The notes beneath the pieces are model-generated. The model was not told the DNA's origin. It was given only the letters and a program-made list of their open reading frames with translations, and ran no database searches. Positions 1 through 8,165 of a DNA stretch of 10,812 nucleotides are shown one piece after another. Both the position numbers and the translations under genes were made by a program. The first letter of the stretch is position 1, and each line of letters begins with the position of its first letter. The stretch is from assembly GCA_016290335.1 (NCBI GenBank), contig JAEETM010000100.1:1-10812 (forward strand), given 5' to 3'. The DNA comes from Treponema sp. (GTDB lineage Bacteria > Spirochaetota > Spirochaetia > Treponematales > Treponemataceae).

Positions 1-1
1 T

Positions 2-604
2 ACAGTAAGGATTCTGGGCGAAGGTTCGAACGGCGGTACAATCACTCATCCGGCTTCGGTACGAGACCCGCTGAATACAGTTTTTGCCTTAATCAAGCTA
101 CTTCTTATGCGCGAAAACGGCTTGTATAAAATCTGGTGTGATAAAGCCGGAATCAAATATAACCCGAACTTTACGCTCACAGATATAATCGCTACTTTAC
201 CGGAATACACAACAACCGGAGTTTCGGAACCACGTGCTGTTCTTCACGTAAAGAATACAAATCACGCAGAACTGAAAAAGGCTTTCCAGAAGGTCTTCGA
301 AGCTGAATGGAAAAACAAAAAATCAGAGCTTTCCAAAAAATACGGCATAGAAGATTACGAAGCTGTAATCACAAATGGTACAAAAGAAACCCGTAATGTA
401 ACAGATTTCAGCACAAGCGGTAAAGGCGGCTTAAAAATCCTGTTTAAGGATAAAGCCGGCGCTCCAATCGCTTTTATCTGGATGCGAGGAAGCGGTACCG
501 AACCTGTTTTCCGAATTATGTGCGACGTAAAAGGCAGCAAACCGGAAATGGAAAAAGCATTGCTTGCGTGGGAAACAGAGATGATTGAAAAGGCTGATAA
601 ATAA
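2..604 (+). CDS. Phosphoglucomutase/phosphomannomutase family protein, C-terminal part (5' truncated by window edge)
   Basis: This is the last 200 codons of an alpha-D-phosphohexomutase, an enzyme that moves phosphate between the C1 and C6 hydroxyls of a hexose phosphate in the cytoplasm. The reading frame is open from the first bases, so the gene starts outside the window and the ATG at 107 is internal. Near the visible start is GEGSNGG (fragment residues 6-12), followed by THPASVRDP, matching the sugar-binding loop region at the end of domain 3. Near the end is RGSGTEPVFRIMCD (from about residue 162), the domain 4 phosphate-binding loop (R-x-SGTEP). The catalytic serine and metal loop lie outside the window. 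It belongs to a different branch from the next gene, whose corresponding loops read GLEESYG and RPSGTEPK. The stop is 42 bases before that gene, so the two are probably co-transcribed. Substrate preference cannot be told from this fragment. Confidence 0.88.
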   Translation, partial: TVRILGEGSNGGTITHPASVRDPLNTVFALIKLLLMRENGLYKIWCDKAGIKYNPNFTLTDIIATLPEYTTTGVSEPRAVLHVKNTNHAELKKAFQKVFEAEWKNKKSELSKKYGIEDYEAVITNGTKETRNVTDFSTSGKGGLKILFKDKAGAPIAFIWMRGSGTEPVFRIMCDVKGSKPEMEKALLAWETEMIEKADK

Positions 605-634
605 AGGTATATTATATAAGACTAACATCATCAA

Positions 635-640
635 AAGGAG
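635..640 (+). promoter_or_regulatory. Ribosome binding site of the complete phosphohexomutase gene
   Basis: AAGGAG lies 6 bases before the ATG at 647 and fixes that start. It sits in the 42-base gap after the upstream mutase gene. The AT-rich stretch at 608-620 could hold a -10-like element, but I see no convincing -35 partner, so read-through from the upstream gene is the simpler explanation. Confidence 0.8.
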
Positions 641-646
641 ATCTTA

Positions 647-2389
647 ATGGAAAAATCAGAAATACTGGCAAGAGCAAAAGCATACATTGCCGCAGAACAG
701 GATAAAAGATTCAGCAAAGAAGTTGAAGACCTTATAGCAAAAGAAGATTACAAGGAGCTTGAAGACCGCTTCTATCAGACACTTGAGTTTGGTACAGGTG
801 GCTTGCGCGGTATTATGGGTGGCGGAACAAACCGCATGAACACACTAGAAATCAACATGGCTACACAGGGACTTGCAAATTATGTAATCAAGGCATTCCC
901 AAAAGAAGCTGCTGCAGGAACACTCAAAGCAGTAATCGCTTACGACAGCCGCCTGAACTCAGATGTATTTGCAGAAGCTACAGCCCTTATTTTTGCAGCA
1001 AACGGAATTAAGGCTTATCTTTTCTCAGGCCTTCGCCCTACACCAGAGCTTTCTTTTGCAATCCGCACACTCAAGGCACAGACTGGTGTTGTAGTAACTG
1101 CTTCTCACAACCCAAGAATGTACAACGGCTACAAGGCTTACTGGGATGACGGTGCTCAGGTAATTGAACCACACGACAAGGGAATTATTGAAGAAGTAAA
1201 CAAGGTAAAAGAAGTAAAGACTATGACCCGCGTTGAAGCAATCGCAACCGGCAAGCTTGAAATAATCGACAAAGAAATTGATGAAAAGTTCTGGGCAATG
1301 TGTAAGGAACAGCTTTTCCGCCCTGCCCTCATCAAAGAAAAGGCAAAGGACGTAAGAATTGTTTATACACCGCTCCACGGAACTGGTGCAATGCACGTAG
1401 AAAAGGTTCTTGGAGATTTAGGCTTGAACATCATTACTGTACCAGAACAGCGTGAACCAGATGGAAACTTCCCTACAGTTGAAAAACCAAATCCAGAGGA
1501 AAAGCCGGCACTTACTCTTGCTGTTGAGCTTGCCAAGAAAGAAAAGGCAGACGGTGTTATGGCTACCGACCCTGATTCAGACCGATTCGGTACAGCTTTC
1601 CCGGACAAGGACGGAAACTTTGTACTCTTGAGCGGTAACCAGATGGGTGCCCTTCTTATTGATTATGTTCTCCGCTCACGAAAAGAACTTGGAAAGCTTC
1701 CTGTAAATCCTGCAATTATCCGTTCAATTGTTACTTCTCCATTCGGTGATTACATCTGTAAAAAATATGGAGTTGAGATGATTGAATGTCTTACAGGCTT
1801 TAAGTGGATTGCTGCCGTAGAAGCTAATTTTGAAAAAGACGGCTCAAAGAACTATGTATTCGGTCTGGAAGAGTCTTACGGTTATAAGGTTGAAAAAGAA
1901 GTTATGGATAAGGATGGTGTTTCTGCTGCTGCTATGTGTGCAGAAATGATTCTTTACTGGCGTTCACAGGGCAAGAGCCTTCTTGAACATCTTGACGACC
2001 TTTACAAAGAGTTCGGTTACTTTGAAGACAGAGCAATTTCACAGTACTTCCCTGGTGCTTCCGGCGGCCAGACAATGAAAAACATGATGGCAGATATGCG
2101 TGCTAACCCACCAAAAACTCTTGGCGGCGAAAAGGTTGTTAAGGTTCGCGATTTGATGGATTACCCGGCCCTTCCTAAGAGCAATGTACTTCAGTTCTAT
2201 CTTGAAAGCGGTACAATCGTAAGTGCAAGACCTTCTGGAACAGAACCAAAGATTAAGTTCTACATCAACTCTATGGTTCCAGCCGGCGACGGTTCTGACA
2301 AATGGTTTGCAGATGCTAAAAAACAGGCTGCAGTTCTCTGCGATGGTATTTCTGCTGATATTCAGAAGATTATTGATAATGCAAAATAG
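647..2389 (+). CDS. pgcA: Phospho-sugar mutase (phosphoglucomutase/phosphomannomutase, PgcA-like)
   Basis: A full-length 580-residue alpha-D-phosphohexomutase, about the length of Bacillus PgcA (roughly 580). It should interconvert glucose-1-phosphate and glucose-6-phosphate, possibly also the mannose phosphates, linking glycolysis to sugar-nucleotide and glycan synthesis in the cytoplasm. All four family signatures are visible: FGTGGLRG (48-55), the active-site loop TASHNP with phosphoserine Ser153, the magnesium loop DPDSDRFG (308-315), the sugar-specificity loop GLEESYG (406-412), and the phosphate-binding loop RPSGTEPK (528-535). No key residue is missing. The start is supported by AAGGAG six bases upstream. 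It follows another mutase gene in the same direction and ends at the hairpin at 2421-2460. The symbol is assigned by resemblance to Bacillus PgcA; the substrate is inferred, not shown. Confidence 0.95.
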   Translation: MEKSEILARAKAYIAAEQDKRFSKEVEDLIAKEDYKELEDRFYQTLEFGTGGLRGIMGGGTNRMNTLEINMATQGLANYVIKAFPKEAAAGTLKAVIAYDSRLNSDVFAEATALIFAANGIKAYLFSGLRPTPELSFAIRTLKAQTGVVVTASHNPRMYNGYKAYWDDGAQVIEPHDKGIIEEVNKVKEVKTMTRVEAIATGKLEIIDKEIDEKFWAMCKEQLFRPALIKEKAKDVRIVYTPLHGTGAMHVEKVLGDLGLNIITVPEQREPDGNFPTVEKPNPEEKPALTLAVELAKKEKADGVMATDPDSDRFGTAFPDKDGNFVLLSGNQMGALLIDYVLRSRKELGKLPVNPAIIRSIVTSPFGDYICKKYGVEMIECLTGFKWIAAVEANFEKDGSKNYVFGLEESYGYKVEKEVMDKDGVSAAAMCAEMILYWRSQGKSLLEHLDDLYKEFGYFEDRAISQYFPGASGGQTMKNMMADMRANPPKTLGGEKVVKVRDLMDYPALPKSNVLQFYLESGTIVSARPSGTEPKIKFYINSMVPAGDGSDKWFADAKKQAAVLCDGISADIQKIIDNAK

Positions 2390-2420
2390 CAAGCAATAGC
2401 AAAACTGCTGTCACTTATGC

Positions 2421-2460
2421 AAAGAAAAGGACTTGTCGTTTATGACAAGTCCTTTTCTTT
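2421..2460. terminator. Bidirectional intrinsic terminator between convergent genes
   Basis: A perfect 17-bp inverted repeat (2421-2437 with 2444-2460) encloses a 6-base loop. The core AAGGACTTGTC / GACAAGTCCTT is flanked by an A-rich left arm and a T-rich right arm that runs on into TT. Read on + it ends the mutase gene, which stops at 2389. Read on - it ends the LysM/LytM gene, whose stop is at 2475. The A/T symmetry gives a U-tract in both directions. Confidence 0.9.
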
Positions 2461-2474
2461 TTATACAACTTATT

Positions 2475-3407
2475 CTAATTTCTTGGGGCTTTTGCAGGGT
2501 CAAGAGGCTGACCGTTCTGGAAAACCATAAACGTAATCTGTGGCTTCTTGGTACGCGGGTCTATACCGGCAGTTGCAAGCTCTTTACCGGAAGTAACATA
2601 ATCACCCTTTTGAACCTTTACGGTTCCCAGTCCTGCATAAGAATAGATGATTCCTGTTTTTGACTGAACAAACACAAGCTGACCGTATCCGCGGTAAACA
2701 CCAACATACATTACAGTTCCTTCGTGAATACATTTTACAGGTTCGTTTGTCTGTGCCGAAAGCTGAACTCCGGCTGCTTTTCCTTTAATTGTAGTAATAC
2801 TTGGTTTTTCAACCGGCCACACAATTGAAGAATCGGCAGAAACTGTAACACCGTAATTTCGTGTATCAGGGGCTGTATCTGAAACGGAGCTGGTAGTTTT
2901 TGTGTCGCTTTTACTGTTACTCTTACTGTCGGTTTTATCATTCTTTGGTGCTTCCGAAATAACAGGGACAGTCTTAATTTTCAGCTTCTGACCAATCTTA
3001 ATTACATCTGAAGAGCTGAGGTTATTCAGATTCATAAGTTCGGCAACTGTAAGGTTATTTTTGCGTGCAATTCCGTAAAGAGTGTCCCCTTTTTCAACCA
3101 CATAAAAGCTGTCGTTAACGGTTGCACTTGTATCCTGCTTTTTTTTAGAATTGTCGGTGGCAAGTGCAACGGCTGTTGTTATATCAGCTGTTGGAATAAT
3201 GAGCTTCTGTCCGATTTTTATTACGTCATTTTCTGATAAATTATTTGCTGCACGCAATTCGGCTACCGTAATCTGATACTTGCGGCTGATTGAATAAAGA
3301 GTGTCTCCCTTTTCTACCTTATAGGTGCTGTCGGCAGCTGCGAAAAAAAGAAATATAAATGAAATTGTCAAAACGGCAATAATTGTTTTTTTATCAGAGA
3401 TTCTCAT
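2475..3407 (-). CDS. Exported protein with two LysM repeats and a degenerate LytM (M23-like) domain
   Basis: A 310-residue envelope protein. Residues 1-25 form a signal peptide: lysines 6-7, a hydrophobic run from 8 to 22, then AAADS as a likely cleavage site. LysM repeat 1 spans about 29-72 and LysM repeat 2 about 101-145, both with the YKVEKGDTLYSI / YVVEKGDTLYGI type opening. LysM modules bind the N-acetylglucosamine backbone of peptidoglycan. A Lys/Ser/Thr/Asp-rich linker follows (about 150-190). Residues about 196-306 have the LytM fold signature (EGTVMYVG, YGQLVFVQ, SYAGLGTVKVQKGDYV, NGQPLDP). The zinc and catalytic positions of active M23 peptidases look replaced: HxGxD is AAGVQ, YAHL is YAGL, and LHFE is ITFM. 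This suggests a non-hydrolytic role such as activating a cell-wall amidase, as EnvC and NlpD do. The ATG lacks a clear Shine-Dalgarno site, but no better in-frame start exists before an upstream stop. It is the last gene of the leftward series. Confidence 0.9.
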   Translation of the reverse strand: MRISDKKTIIAVLTISFIFLFFAAADSTYKVEKGDTLYSISRKYQITVAELRAANNLSENDVIKIGQKLIIPTADITTAVALATDNSKKKQDTSATVNDSFYVVEKGDTLYGIARKNNLTVAELMNLNNLSSSDVIKIGQKLKIKTVPVISEAPKNDKTDSKSNSKSDTKTTSSVSDTAPDTRNYGVTVSADSSIVWPVEKPSITTIKGKAAGVQLSAQTNEPVKCIHEGTVMYVGVYRGYGQLVFVQSKTGIIYSYAGLGTVKVQKGDYVTSGKELATAGIDPRTKKPQITFMVFQNGQPLDPAKAPRN

Positions 3408-3491
3408 ACATTGATTATCGGCAGAAAAATGTAAAAAATTGACGTAAAAAAGTGATTATCCATAAGGGATTTGCAGGTGAATGCATTGTAA

Positions 3492-4706
3492 TTATACAAG
3501 ATTTGCAAACAGTTCCTTTACGTTGATTCCGCTTATAACCTGGTCTTCGCCATAGTGATTCAAGAGCCCTTCCCTTCCGCCAGTCAAATGTGATGAAGTA
3601 ATTCCATGCTTTATTGAAATATCAGCTTCCATAAGAGCCGAAAGATGGTCGCAGATTCGCACAAGCTTTCCATCAACAGGATTAAACTGAGGTTCATTGT
3701 ATTTTTCGTTTAATTCATCCCAGGTTGCCTTTTTGATTTTGCCTTCAAGCATAATTCGGTCGGAAAACTCATCGGAAGTATAATAAATCACTTCGTTCAC
3801 ATAAGATTCATCCATAAGAGGAACAAGCTCTTTGTTTACAATTTCATCTTCAATCTTTTTTACAATGTTCGGAAGGTCATCGGTTGCCTGCTTTACTGGA
3901 GAAATAATGTCGCGGGTAACTGATTCAGGCAAATCGTGGAATAAGGCGCTGAAAAAGTTGTTTATAACTCGACGGGTGCACATTTGGGAATTGGATTCGC
4001 GGCCCAGAAGGAGGGTCATTATTGCAACAAAAAAGCAATGACCTAAAACAGAAGTTTGCGGTACACGAGGGGTTTGATTCCATCTTGTCTGGAAACGAAG
4101 CTGTTCAATCTTAAGCACAAAATCAAACTCCTTCTGATGTGTAATCAGTTTCTGCAAGCCTTCCAGATCAAGATAAGGCTGAATATCCGCTCGAAGCTCT
4201 ACATCAATATTAGAAAGCCTTTCCTTTTCATTTACAACCGAAAGCATTTCCAGCTCCCTGATTGTAGAATACTTGTGAGCGGCATTGTAAATATGCATTG
4301 TTTTTTTAAGCTCTTCGGGAACAGAAAGGGAACCGGCTTTTTGTCCTATATAAATTGTAAACTTAGAAAATAAAGAATCATCTTTTATAAGCTGGCGGTA
4401 CTGGTTCAAAACCCATTCGTTAAGCCGCATATATTCAGCAGGATATTCACGCTTGAGCATCTGCTGAACAGGAGCCTTTATGTCGCACAGGGCAATTTTT
4501 TTGAGCAAATCAAACAGAGAAGCATAAATCATCCAGTACCAGTCTACACTACTGCCCTTCTTTTCTTCATACTTTCCGATTATATACGCAAGAACCATTT
4601 TTTCGGCAGCTTTATCCATTTCGACTAAATCAAAAGGACGTACCAAATCATTCCAGCGTTGAATTGAAAAGCCTTCGAATATTCTAAGAACGAGATTTTT
4701 ATTCAT
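3492..4706 (-). CDS. HD-domain phosphohydrolase (YfbR-like) with a long N-terminal helical region
   Basis: A protein of 404 residues from the ATG at 4706; a GTG at 4721 would add five residues, with no ribosome site in favour. The HD superfamily metal site is visible: His in LGHCFFVA (about 223), the HD pair in ALFHDLPESVTRDI (about 257-258), and a distal Asp in RICDHLSALMEAD (about 353). The HDLPESVTRDI...PVK pattern resembles YfbR-type 5'-deoxynucleotidases, which remove phosphate from nucleoside monophosphates, so a nucleotide-phosphate substrate is a reasonable guess. The first 200 or so residues (FSIQRWNDLVRPF, MDKAAEKMVLAYI, VDWYWMIY) are helical and not part of the minimal HD fold. I recall this layout from HD proteins of spirochaetes and clostridia. 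The protein is about twice the length of YfbR. It begins 21 bases after the stop of the 266-codon gene upstream and is probably co-transcribed with it. The true substrate is unknown. Confidence 0.82.
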   Translation of the reverse strand: MNKNLVLRIFEGFSIQRWNDLVRPFDLVEMDKAAEKMVLAYIIGKYEEKKGSSVDWYWMIYASLFDLLKKIALCDIKAPVQQMLKREYPAEYMRLNEWVLNQYRQLIKDDSLFSKFTIYIGQKAGSLSVPEELKKTMHIYNAAHKYSTIRELEMLSVVNEKERLSNIDVELRADIQPYLDLEGLQKLITHQKEFDFVLKIEQLRFQTRWNQTPRVPQTSVLGHCFFVAIMTLLLGRESNSQMCTRRVINNFFSALFHDLPESVTRDIISPVKQATDDLPNIVKKIEDEIVNKELVPLMDESYVNEVIYYTSDEFSDRIMLEGKIKKATWDELNEKYNEPQFNPVDGKLVRICDHLSALMEADISIKHGITSSHLTGGREGLLNHYGEDQVISGINVKELFANLV

Positions 4707-4727
4707 TGTTTCCGAATCCACAGTAAA

Positions 4728-5528
4728 TTAGTTGCTTATACCTTTTTTGTGGTCAGCATCCATCTTATCTTTCCAGACTACAGCCTTTTTCTTTACTTCT
4801 TCAGCCTGTTCTGAGTTACCGATAAGCACATAAAGCTTTCGTAAAGCAAGAAGATATTTAATACCGTTACGCATATCGTCAATACGACGGGTAGAAAGTT
4901 CATATTTATCGCGGTAGCTTGTTGCAGAATTGTTCAAAAGCTTTGTGATGAGTCTGAAATACAAAACAGTAATATCGTAATTTGGAGAACGAACATCAAT
5001 ATAATCTTTGTTGGCCGCCTTCATATCGATAAGATTTTTTGCTACAGTTGCAAATCGTCCTTCAAGCTCAACAAAAGACCACTTCCATTTACTGTTATCG
5101 CCAAAAGCATCCTTAAGGATATTGATTGTAAGACCAAGCTTACGGATTAACGTATAACGCTGCTGAATGGAAGTATTTTTGATTGTGTCGTGGTATTCGC
5201 TTAAATCAGCAAAAGAAACATCAATCTGATTTGTAACAATTTCTTCAAGATAAATGATTGCTTTATAAAGAATCTTTCTGGCTTCGTTTAAAGCATCGTT
5301 GTTTTTAACTTCGGTGATTTTGAGAGACAGGCTGTTCTGAGCAATATAAAGGGAAGCAGCGTTTATCATATCCTCGCAAAGAAGAAGCTTTTTGTATTCG
5401 GCACCAGCACTATTCTGCATGGTGTTTTTAACAGCCTTCTCTTTTTCCATAATTGCGTTTATCTTCTCTTTGTAAGGTTCAATTGAAGAATTATATTGAA
5501 CTCTTGCTTCTTCTGAGACTTTAAACAT
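4728..5528 (-). CDS. Uncharacterised helical protein translationally coupled to recN
   Basis: A 266-residue soluble protein that I do not recognise as a named family. It has no signal peptide, membrane segment, nucleotide-binding loop or cysteine cluster. The composition is rich in Lys, Glu, Ala, Leu, Ile and Asn, and predicted structure by eye is almost entirely alpha-helix, with a charged N-terminal helix (about 15-37) that could be coiled coil. Aromatic and charged stretches such as KWKWSFVELEGRF (about 147-159) and TRRIDDMRNGIKYLLALRKLY (about 212-232) look like conserved core. Its ATG shares one base with the recN stop (TGATG), and AGGAGG lies 6 bases upstream inside the recN coding sequence, so it is made together with RecN. 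From memory, treponemes including T. pallidum have an uncharacterised gene at this place. A partner role with RecN or with the HD protein is inference from position only. Confidence 0.85.
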   Translation of the reverse strand: MFKVSEEARVQYNSSIEPYKEKINAIMEKEKAVKNTMQNSAGAEYKKLLLCEDMINAASLYIAQNSLSLKITEVKNNDALNEARKILYKAIIYLEEIVTNQIDVSFADLSEYHDTIKNTSIQQRYTLIRKLGLTINILKDAFGDNSKWKWSFVELEGRFATVAKNLIDMKAANKDYIDVRSPNYDITVLYFRLITKLLNNSATSYRDKYELSTRRIDDMRNGIKYLLALRKLYVLIGNSEQAEEVKKKAVVWKDKMDADHKKGISN

Positions 5529-7291
5529 CAGAAACCTCCTGCGTATTTATTCAGCATAGCTCGTGCATGCTCAAGGGATTGTTCTGTATTTGAATCTCCG
5601 GATAACATTCTTGCAATTTCGCTTACACGCTGCTCTTTATCAAGCAGGAATACGTTTGATGAGGTAATGCCACCGGCAACAGCTTTTTCAATCTTAATTT
5701 GATTATCGGCATAAACTGCGATACTCGCAAGATGTGTAATGCAAAAAATTTGATGATTTTGGGCTAAATTCTTTAAATGTGCACCTACAGCAACCGCAAC
5801 TTCGCCTCCAATACCGGTATCAATCTCATCAAAGATTAAAGTATCAACAGAATCACTCCTTGCAAATATGGTTTTCAAGGCAAGCATTACTCTTGAAAGC
5901 TCACCGCCGGAAGCAATTTTGGCAAGTGGCAGCAGCGGATTTCCAGGGTTGGCACTTATAAGGAACTCAATGTCGTCTTTACCGTAAGGCCCGCAGGTCC
6001 AGGTTTCGCTTGTACTCTGCTTTTCGGTTATGCTTACTCCAAAGCTAGTGCCGTTCATTCCAAGCTTACTTAAAATCTCATCGACTTCGGTTTTAAGCTG
6101 GATTGCAGCGGCTTTTCGCTTTTGAGAAAGACTTTCGGCTCTGTTTTTTACATCTTTTTCTATTTCTTTGATTTCTGCAGCAAGCTTTTTTTCTTTACCG
6201 CTTCCTTCTGAGTTTTCTTCTACAAACTTCTGGGCTTCATCATAGAAAGCAAGAAGTTCAGAAAGCGGCGCATTTACCGAAGATGCATATTTTTTCTTAA
6301 GATTATAGATTAAAGAAAGCCTGTCCTGTATTTCCTTTAAGCGTGCAGGATCAAAAACAAGCTTCTGTTCATAATCATTGTATTCATCAGCAATATCAGA
6401 AAGCTCGTAGAATGCAGAATCAAGACGTTCACTTAAACCGGCCAGTGATTTATCGGTCTCTGCTGCATAAGATGCTGTACGTCTGAGCTTTTTGAGCAAA
6501 TCTACAACAGAATCTTCCGAGCCTGTAAGTATAGAGTTTATTGAATCTACATCAGAGTAAAGCTTTTCGAACGACGAAAGCCTGTTTTCCTCTTCCTCAA
6601 GCTGCAGGTCTTCATCAGCCTTTAACTTTGCTTCCGAAATCTCTTTTATGGCATAAGTCATCATTTCAAGCTTTCTGAGCCGCTCGTTTATTGTAGAAAC
6701 ATATTCATCATATTCTTTTCTTTTAGCAACAAGAACCGCATAGCGTTTCTTAAAATCTTCTGCTTCTGCTGTAATGCCTGCCCTGCTGTCCAGGAACTTT
6801 CTGTGTTCAGGTACCTTCATCAAGGACTGGTGCTCGTGCTGTCCGTGAATATCAACTAAAAATGATGAAAACTGGGCAAGGTCACCTCGTGTAACAGGAG
6901 TATCATTTATCCAGGCCCCGGACTTACCGTTATCGCGTATAAACCGCCGCAATAAAACACGGTTGTTTTCCAGTGTGATTCCGTGCTGGTCTAACCATTC
7001 AGCTGCATTCTGAGCTTCATCATCTTCTGTAAGCTCTCTTTCTGGTGCTGCTCCACTCTGTCCGTTTTGCTCCGGCTGTTTAATTACAAAAACTCCGCTT
7101 ACACTCGCCTCACTTTTACCGCTTCTAATCTGCGAAAGTTCAGCTTTTCCACCAAGCAAAAAGGATAACGCACCTATAAGTATTGATTTACCCGCACCTG
7201 TTTCTCCGGAAAGAACCGTAAGTCCGTCAGAAAACTCAAGATAATCAGATTCAATCAGGGCAAAATCTTTTATTGTAAGTTCCTCAAGCAT
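5528..7291 (-). CDS. recN: DNA repair protein RecN
   Basis: A complete RecN of 587 residues. RecN is an SMC-like ATPase that binds DNA ends and promotes repair of double-strand breaks by RecA-dependent recombination. Walker A GETGAGKS is at 29-36, and the conserved DIHGQHEHQSL motif lies at about 147-157. A long charged coiled-coil middle spans about 165-405. The ABC signature SGGELSRV starts at 461, and Walker B LIFDE is at 485-489 followed by DTGIGGEVA. The C-terminal ITHLASIA switch is present. The protein is somewhat longer than E. coli RecN (about 553), partly because of an acidic hydrophilic insert at about 71-91. The ATG at 7291 lies inside the end of nadK (8-base overlap), with GGGGAGAG 4 bases upstream. 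No SOS-type box is obvious because the gene has no upstream gap of its own; its expression seems tied to the operon. Confidence 0.97.
   Translation of the reverse strand: MLEELTIKDFALIESDYLEFSDGLTVLSGETGAGKSILIGALSFLLGGKAELSQIRSGKSEASVSGVFVIKQPEQNGQSGAAPERELTEDDEAQNAAEWLDQHGITLENNRVLLRRFIRDNGKSGAWINDTPVTRGDLAQFSSFLVDIHGQHEHQSLMKVPEHRKFLDSRAGITAEAEDFKKRYAVLVAKRKEYDEYVSTINERLRKLEMMTYAIKEISEAKLKADEDLQLEEEENRLSSFEKLYSDVDSINSILTGSEDSVVDLLKKLRRTASYAAETDKSLAGLSERLDSAFYELSDIADEYNDYEQKLVFDPARLKEIQDRLSLIYNLKKKYASSVNAPLSELLAFYDEAQKFVEENSEGSGKEKKLAAEIKEIEKDVKNRAESLSQKRKAAAIQLKTEVDEILSKLGMNGTSFGVSITEKQSTSETWTCGPYGKDDIEFLISANPGNPLLPLAKIASGGELSRVMLALKTIFARSDSVDTLIFDEIDTGIGGEVAVAVGAHLKNLAQNHQIFCITHLASIAVYADNQIKIEKAVAGGITSSNVFLLDKEQRVSEIARMLSGDSNTEQSLEHARAMLNKYAGGF
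5535..5540 (-). promoter_or_regulatory. Ribosome binding site inside the recN 3' end
   Basis: AGGAGG on the - strand lies 6 bases before the ATG at 5528 and within the last codons of recN. A consensus site at a TGATG stop/start junction argues for strong, coupled translation of the 266-codon gene after recN. Confidence 0.85.
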
Positions 7292-8126
7292 AAGGCTCTC
7301 CCCGCCAGTTCAGTTTTGAACGCAGCGCATTGTAGAATTGCTCCTGAGTACAGGCAATCAGCTTAATTTTCTTTTCTATACGATTAATTCTTATGCAGTC
7401 GCCGGCCTGAAGGCTTTCAGGCTTCTGTCCGTCTACAATCATGCAGATTTCTTTTGTCCTGCAGGGCTGAATCAAAATCTCCATTATTCCGTTTGGATTT
7501 AAAACTATTGGTCTTGAAGACAGAGAAAACGAGTTTATAGGTGTCATTACAATTGCATCAAGTACAGGGTCTACAATCGGGCCGCCTGCCGAAGCAGAAT
7601 AAGCTGTAGAACCGGTAGGTGTGCTGATAATAACACCATCAGATTTTAGATTACAAAGATGAGTATTGTCGTAACGTACCTGTAAGGCAACCGTCCGCGC
7701 AGTGTTTTTAGCACTTACAACTACATCATTAAGGGCAAGCAAGCTTTCGACTTCTTTGCCTTCCCTGATTAATGTAGCTTTAATCAGACAACGTTCCTGG
7801 TATGGAGATTTTCCGTCCAGATATAAATCAAGCGCATTCTTCCAGTCTGCCTGCTGAACGGAAGCCATAAAACCGAACTGACCAAGATTTACAGGAAAAA
7901 CAGGAACACCATATTCAACACAATTGCGGGCAGCATAAAGAACAGTACCGTCACCACCAAGAGTAATTACAAAATCATATTCGGAAAAAGGAGTGTTTTC
8001 GCAAAAGCCATCAAAACTAAAAAGGACAGTACTTATACCACGCTCATTCAAATAGGCTGATATTTTTTCTGCCAGAGATTTTGATTCTTCCTTACTCAAA
8101 TTAATAATGATTAAAACTTTTTTCAT
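7284..8126 (-). CDS. nadK: NAD kinase
   Basis: A 280-residue ATP-NAD kinase that phosphorylates the 2'-hydroxyl of the adenosine ribose of NAD to make NADP in the cytoplasm. The catalytic GGDGT motif is at 57-61, LGQFGF (81-86) matches the family LGxxGF strand, NDVVV is at 133-137, and the NAD-binding loop SDGVIISTPTGSTAYS begins at 162, followed by GGPIVDP. Length and motif order are typical and no key residue is missing. The ATG at 8126 has AAGGA 4 bases upstream. The gene starts 39 bases after the aminotransferase-like gene and overlaps recN by 8 bases, so it is central to the leftward operon. Confidence 0.97.
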   Translation of the reverse strand: MKKVLIIINLSKEESKSLAEKISAYLNERGISTVLFSFDGFCENTPFSEYDFVITLGGDGTVLYAARNCVEYGVPVFPVNLGQFGFMASVQQADWKNALDLYLDGKSPYQERCLIKATLIREGKEVESLLALNDVVVSAKNTARTVALQVRYDNTHLCNLKSDGVIISTPTGSTAYSASAGGPIVDPVLDAIVMTPINSFSLSSRPIVLNPNGIMEILIQPCRTKEICMIVDGQKPESLQAGDCIRINRIEKKIKLIACTQEQFYNALRSKLNWRGEPYA

Positions 8127-8165
8127 GCAATCCTTTTTACTATTTTCCGTTACTTTATTGGTACT

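Noticed and set aside
1025..1608. Open frames on the - strand inside the mutase gene
   Set aside because: They are antisense shadows of a gene with full motif support, without ribosome sites or recognisable protein features.
3412..3460. TGATTATC repeated at 3412-3419 and 3453-3460 upstream of the LysM gene, giving two GATAAT boxes on the - strand
   Set aside because: Neither box has a reasonable -35 at 16-18 bases, and one lies only a few bases from the ATG. Not enough for a promoter call.
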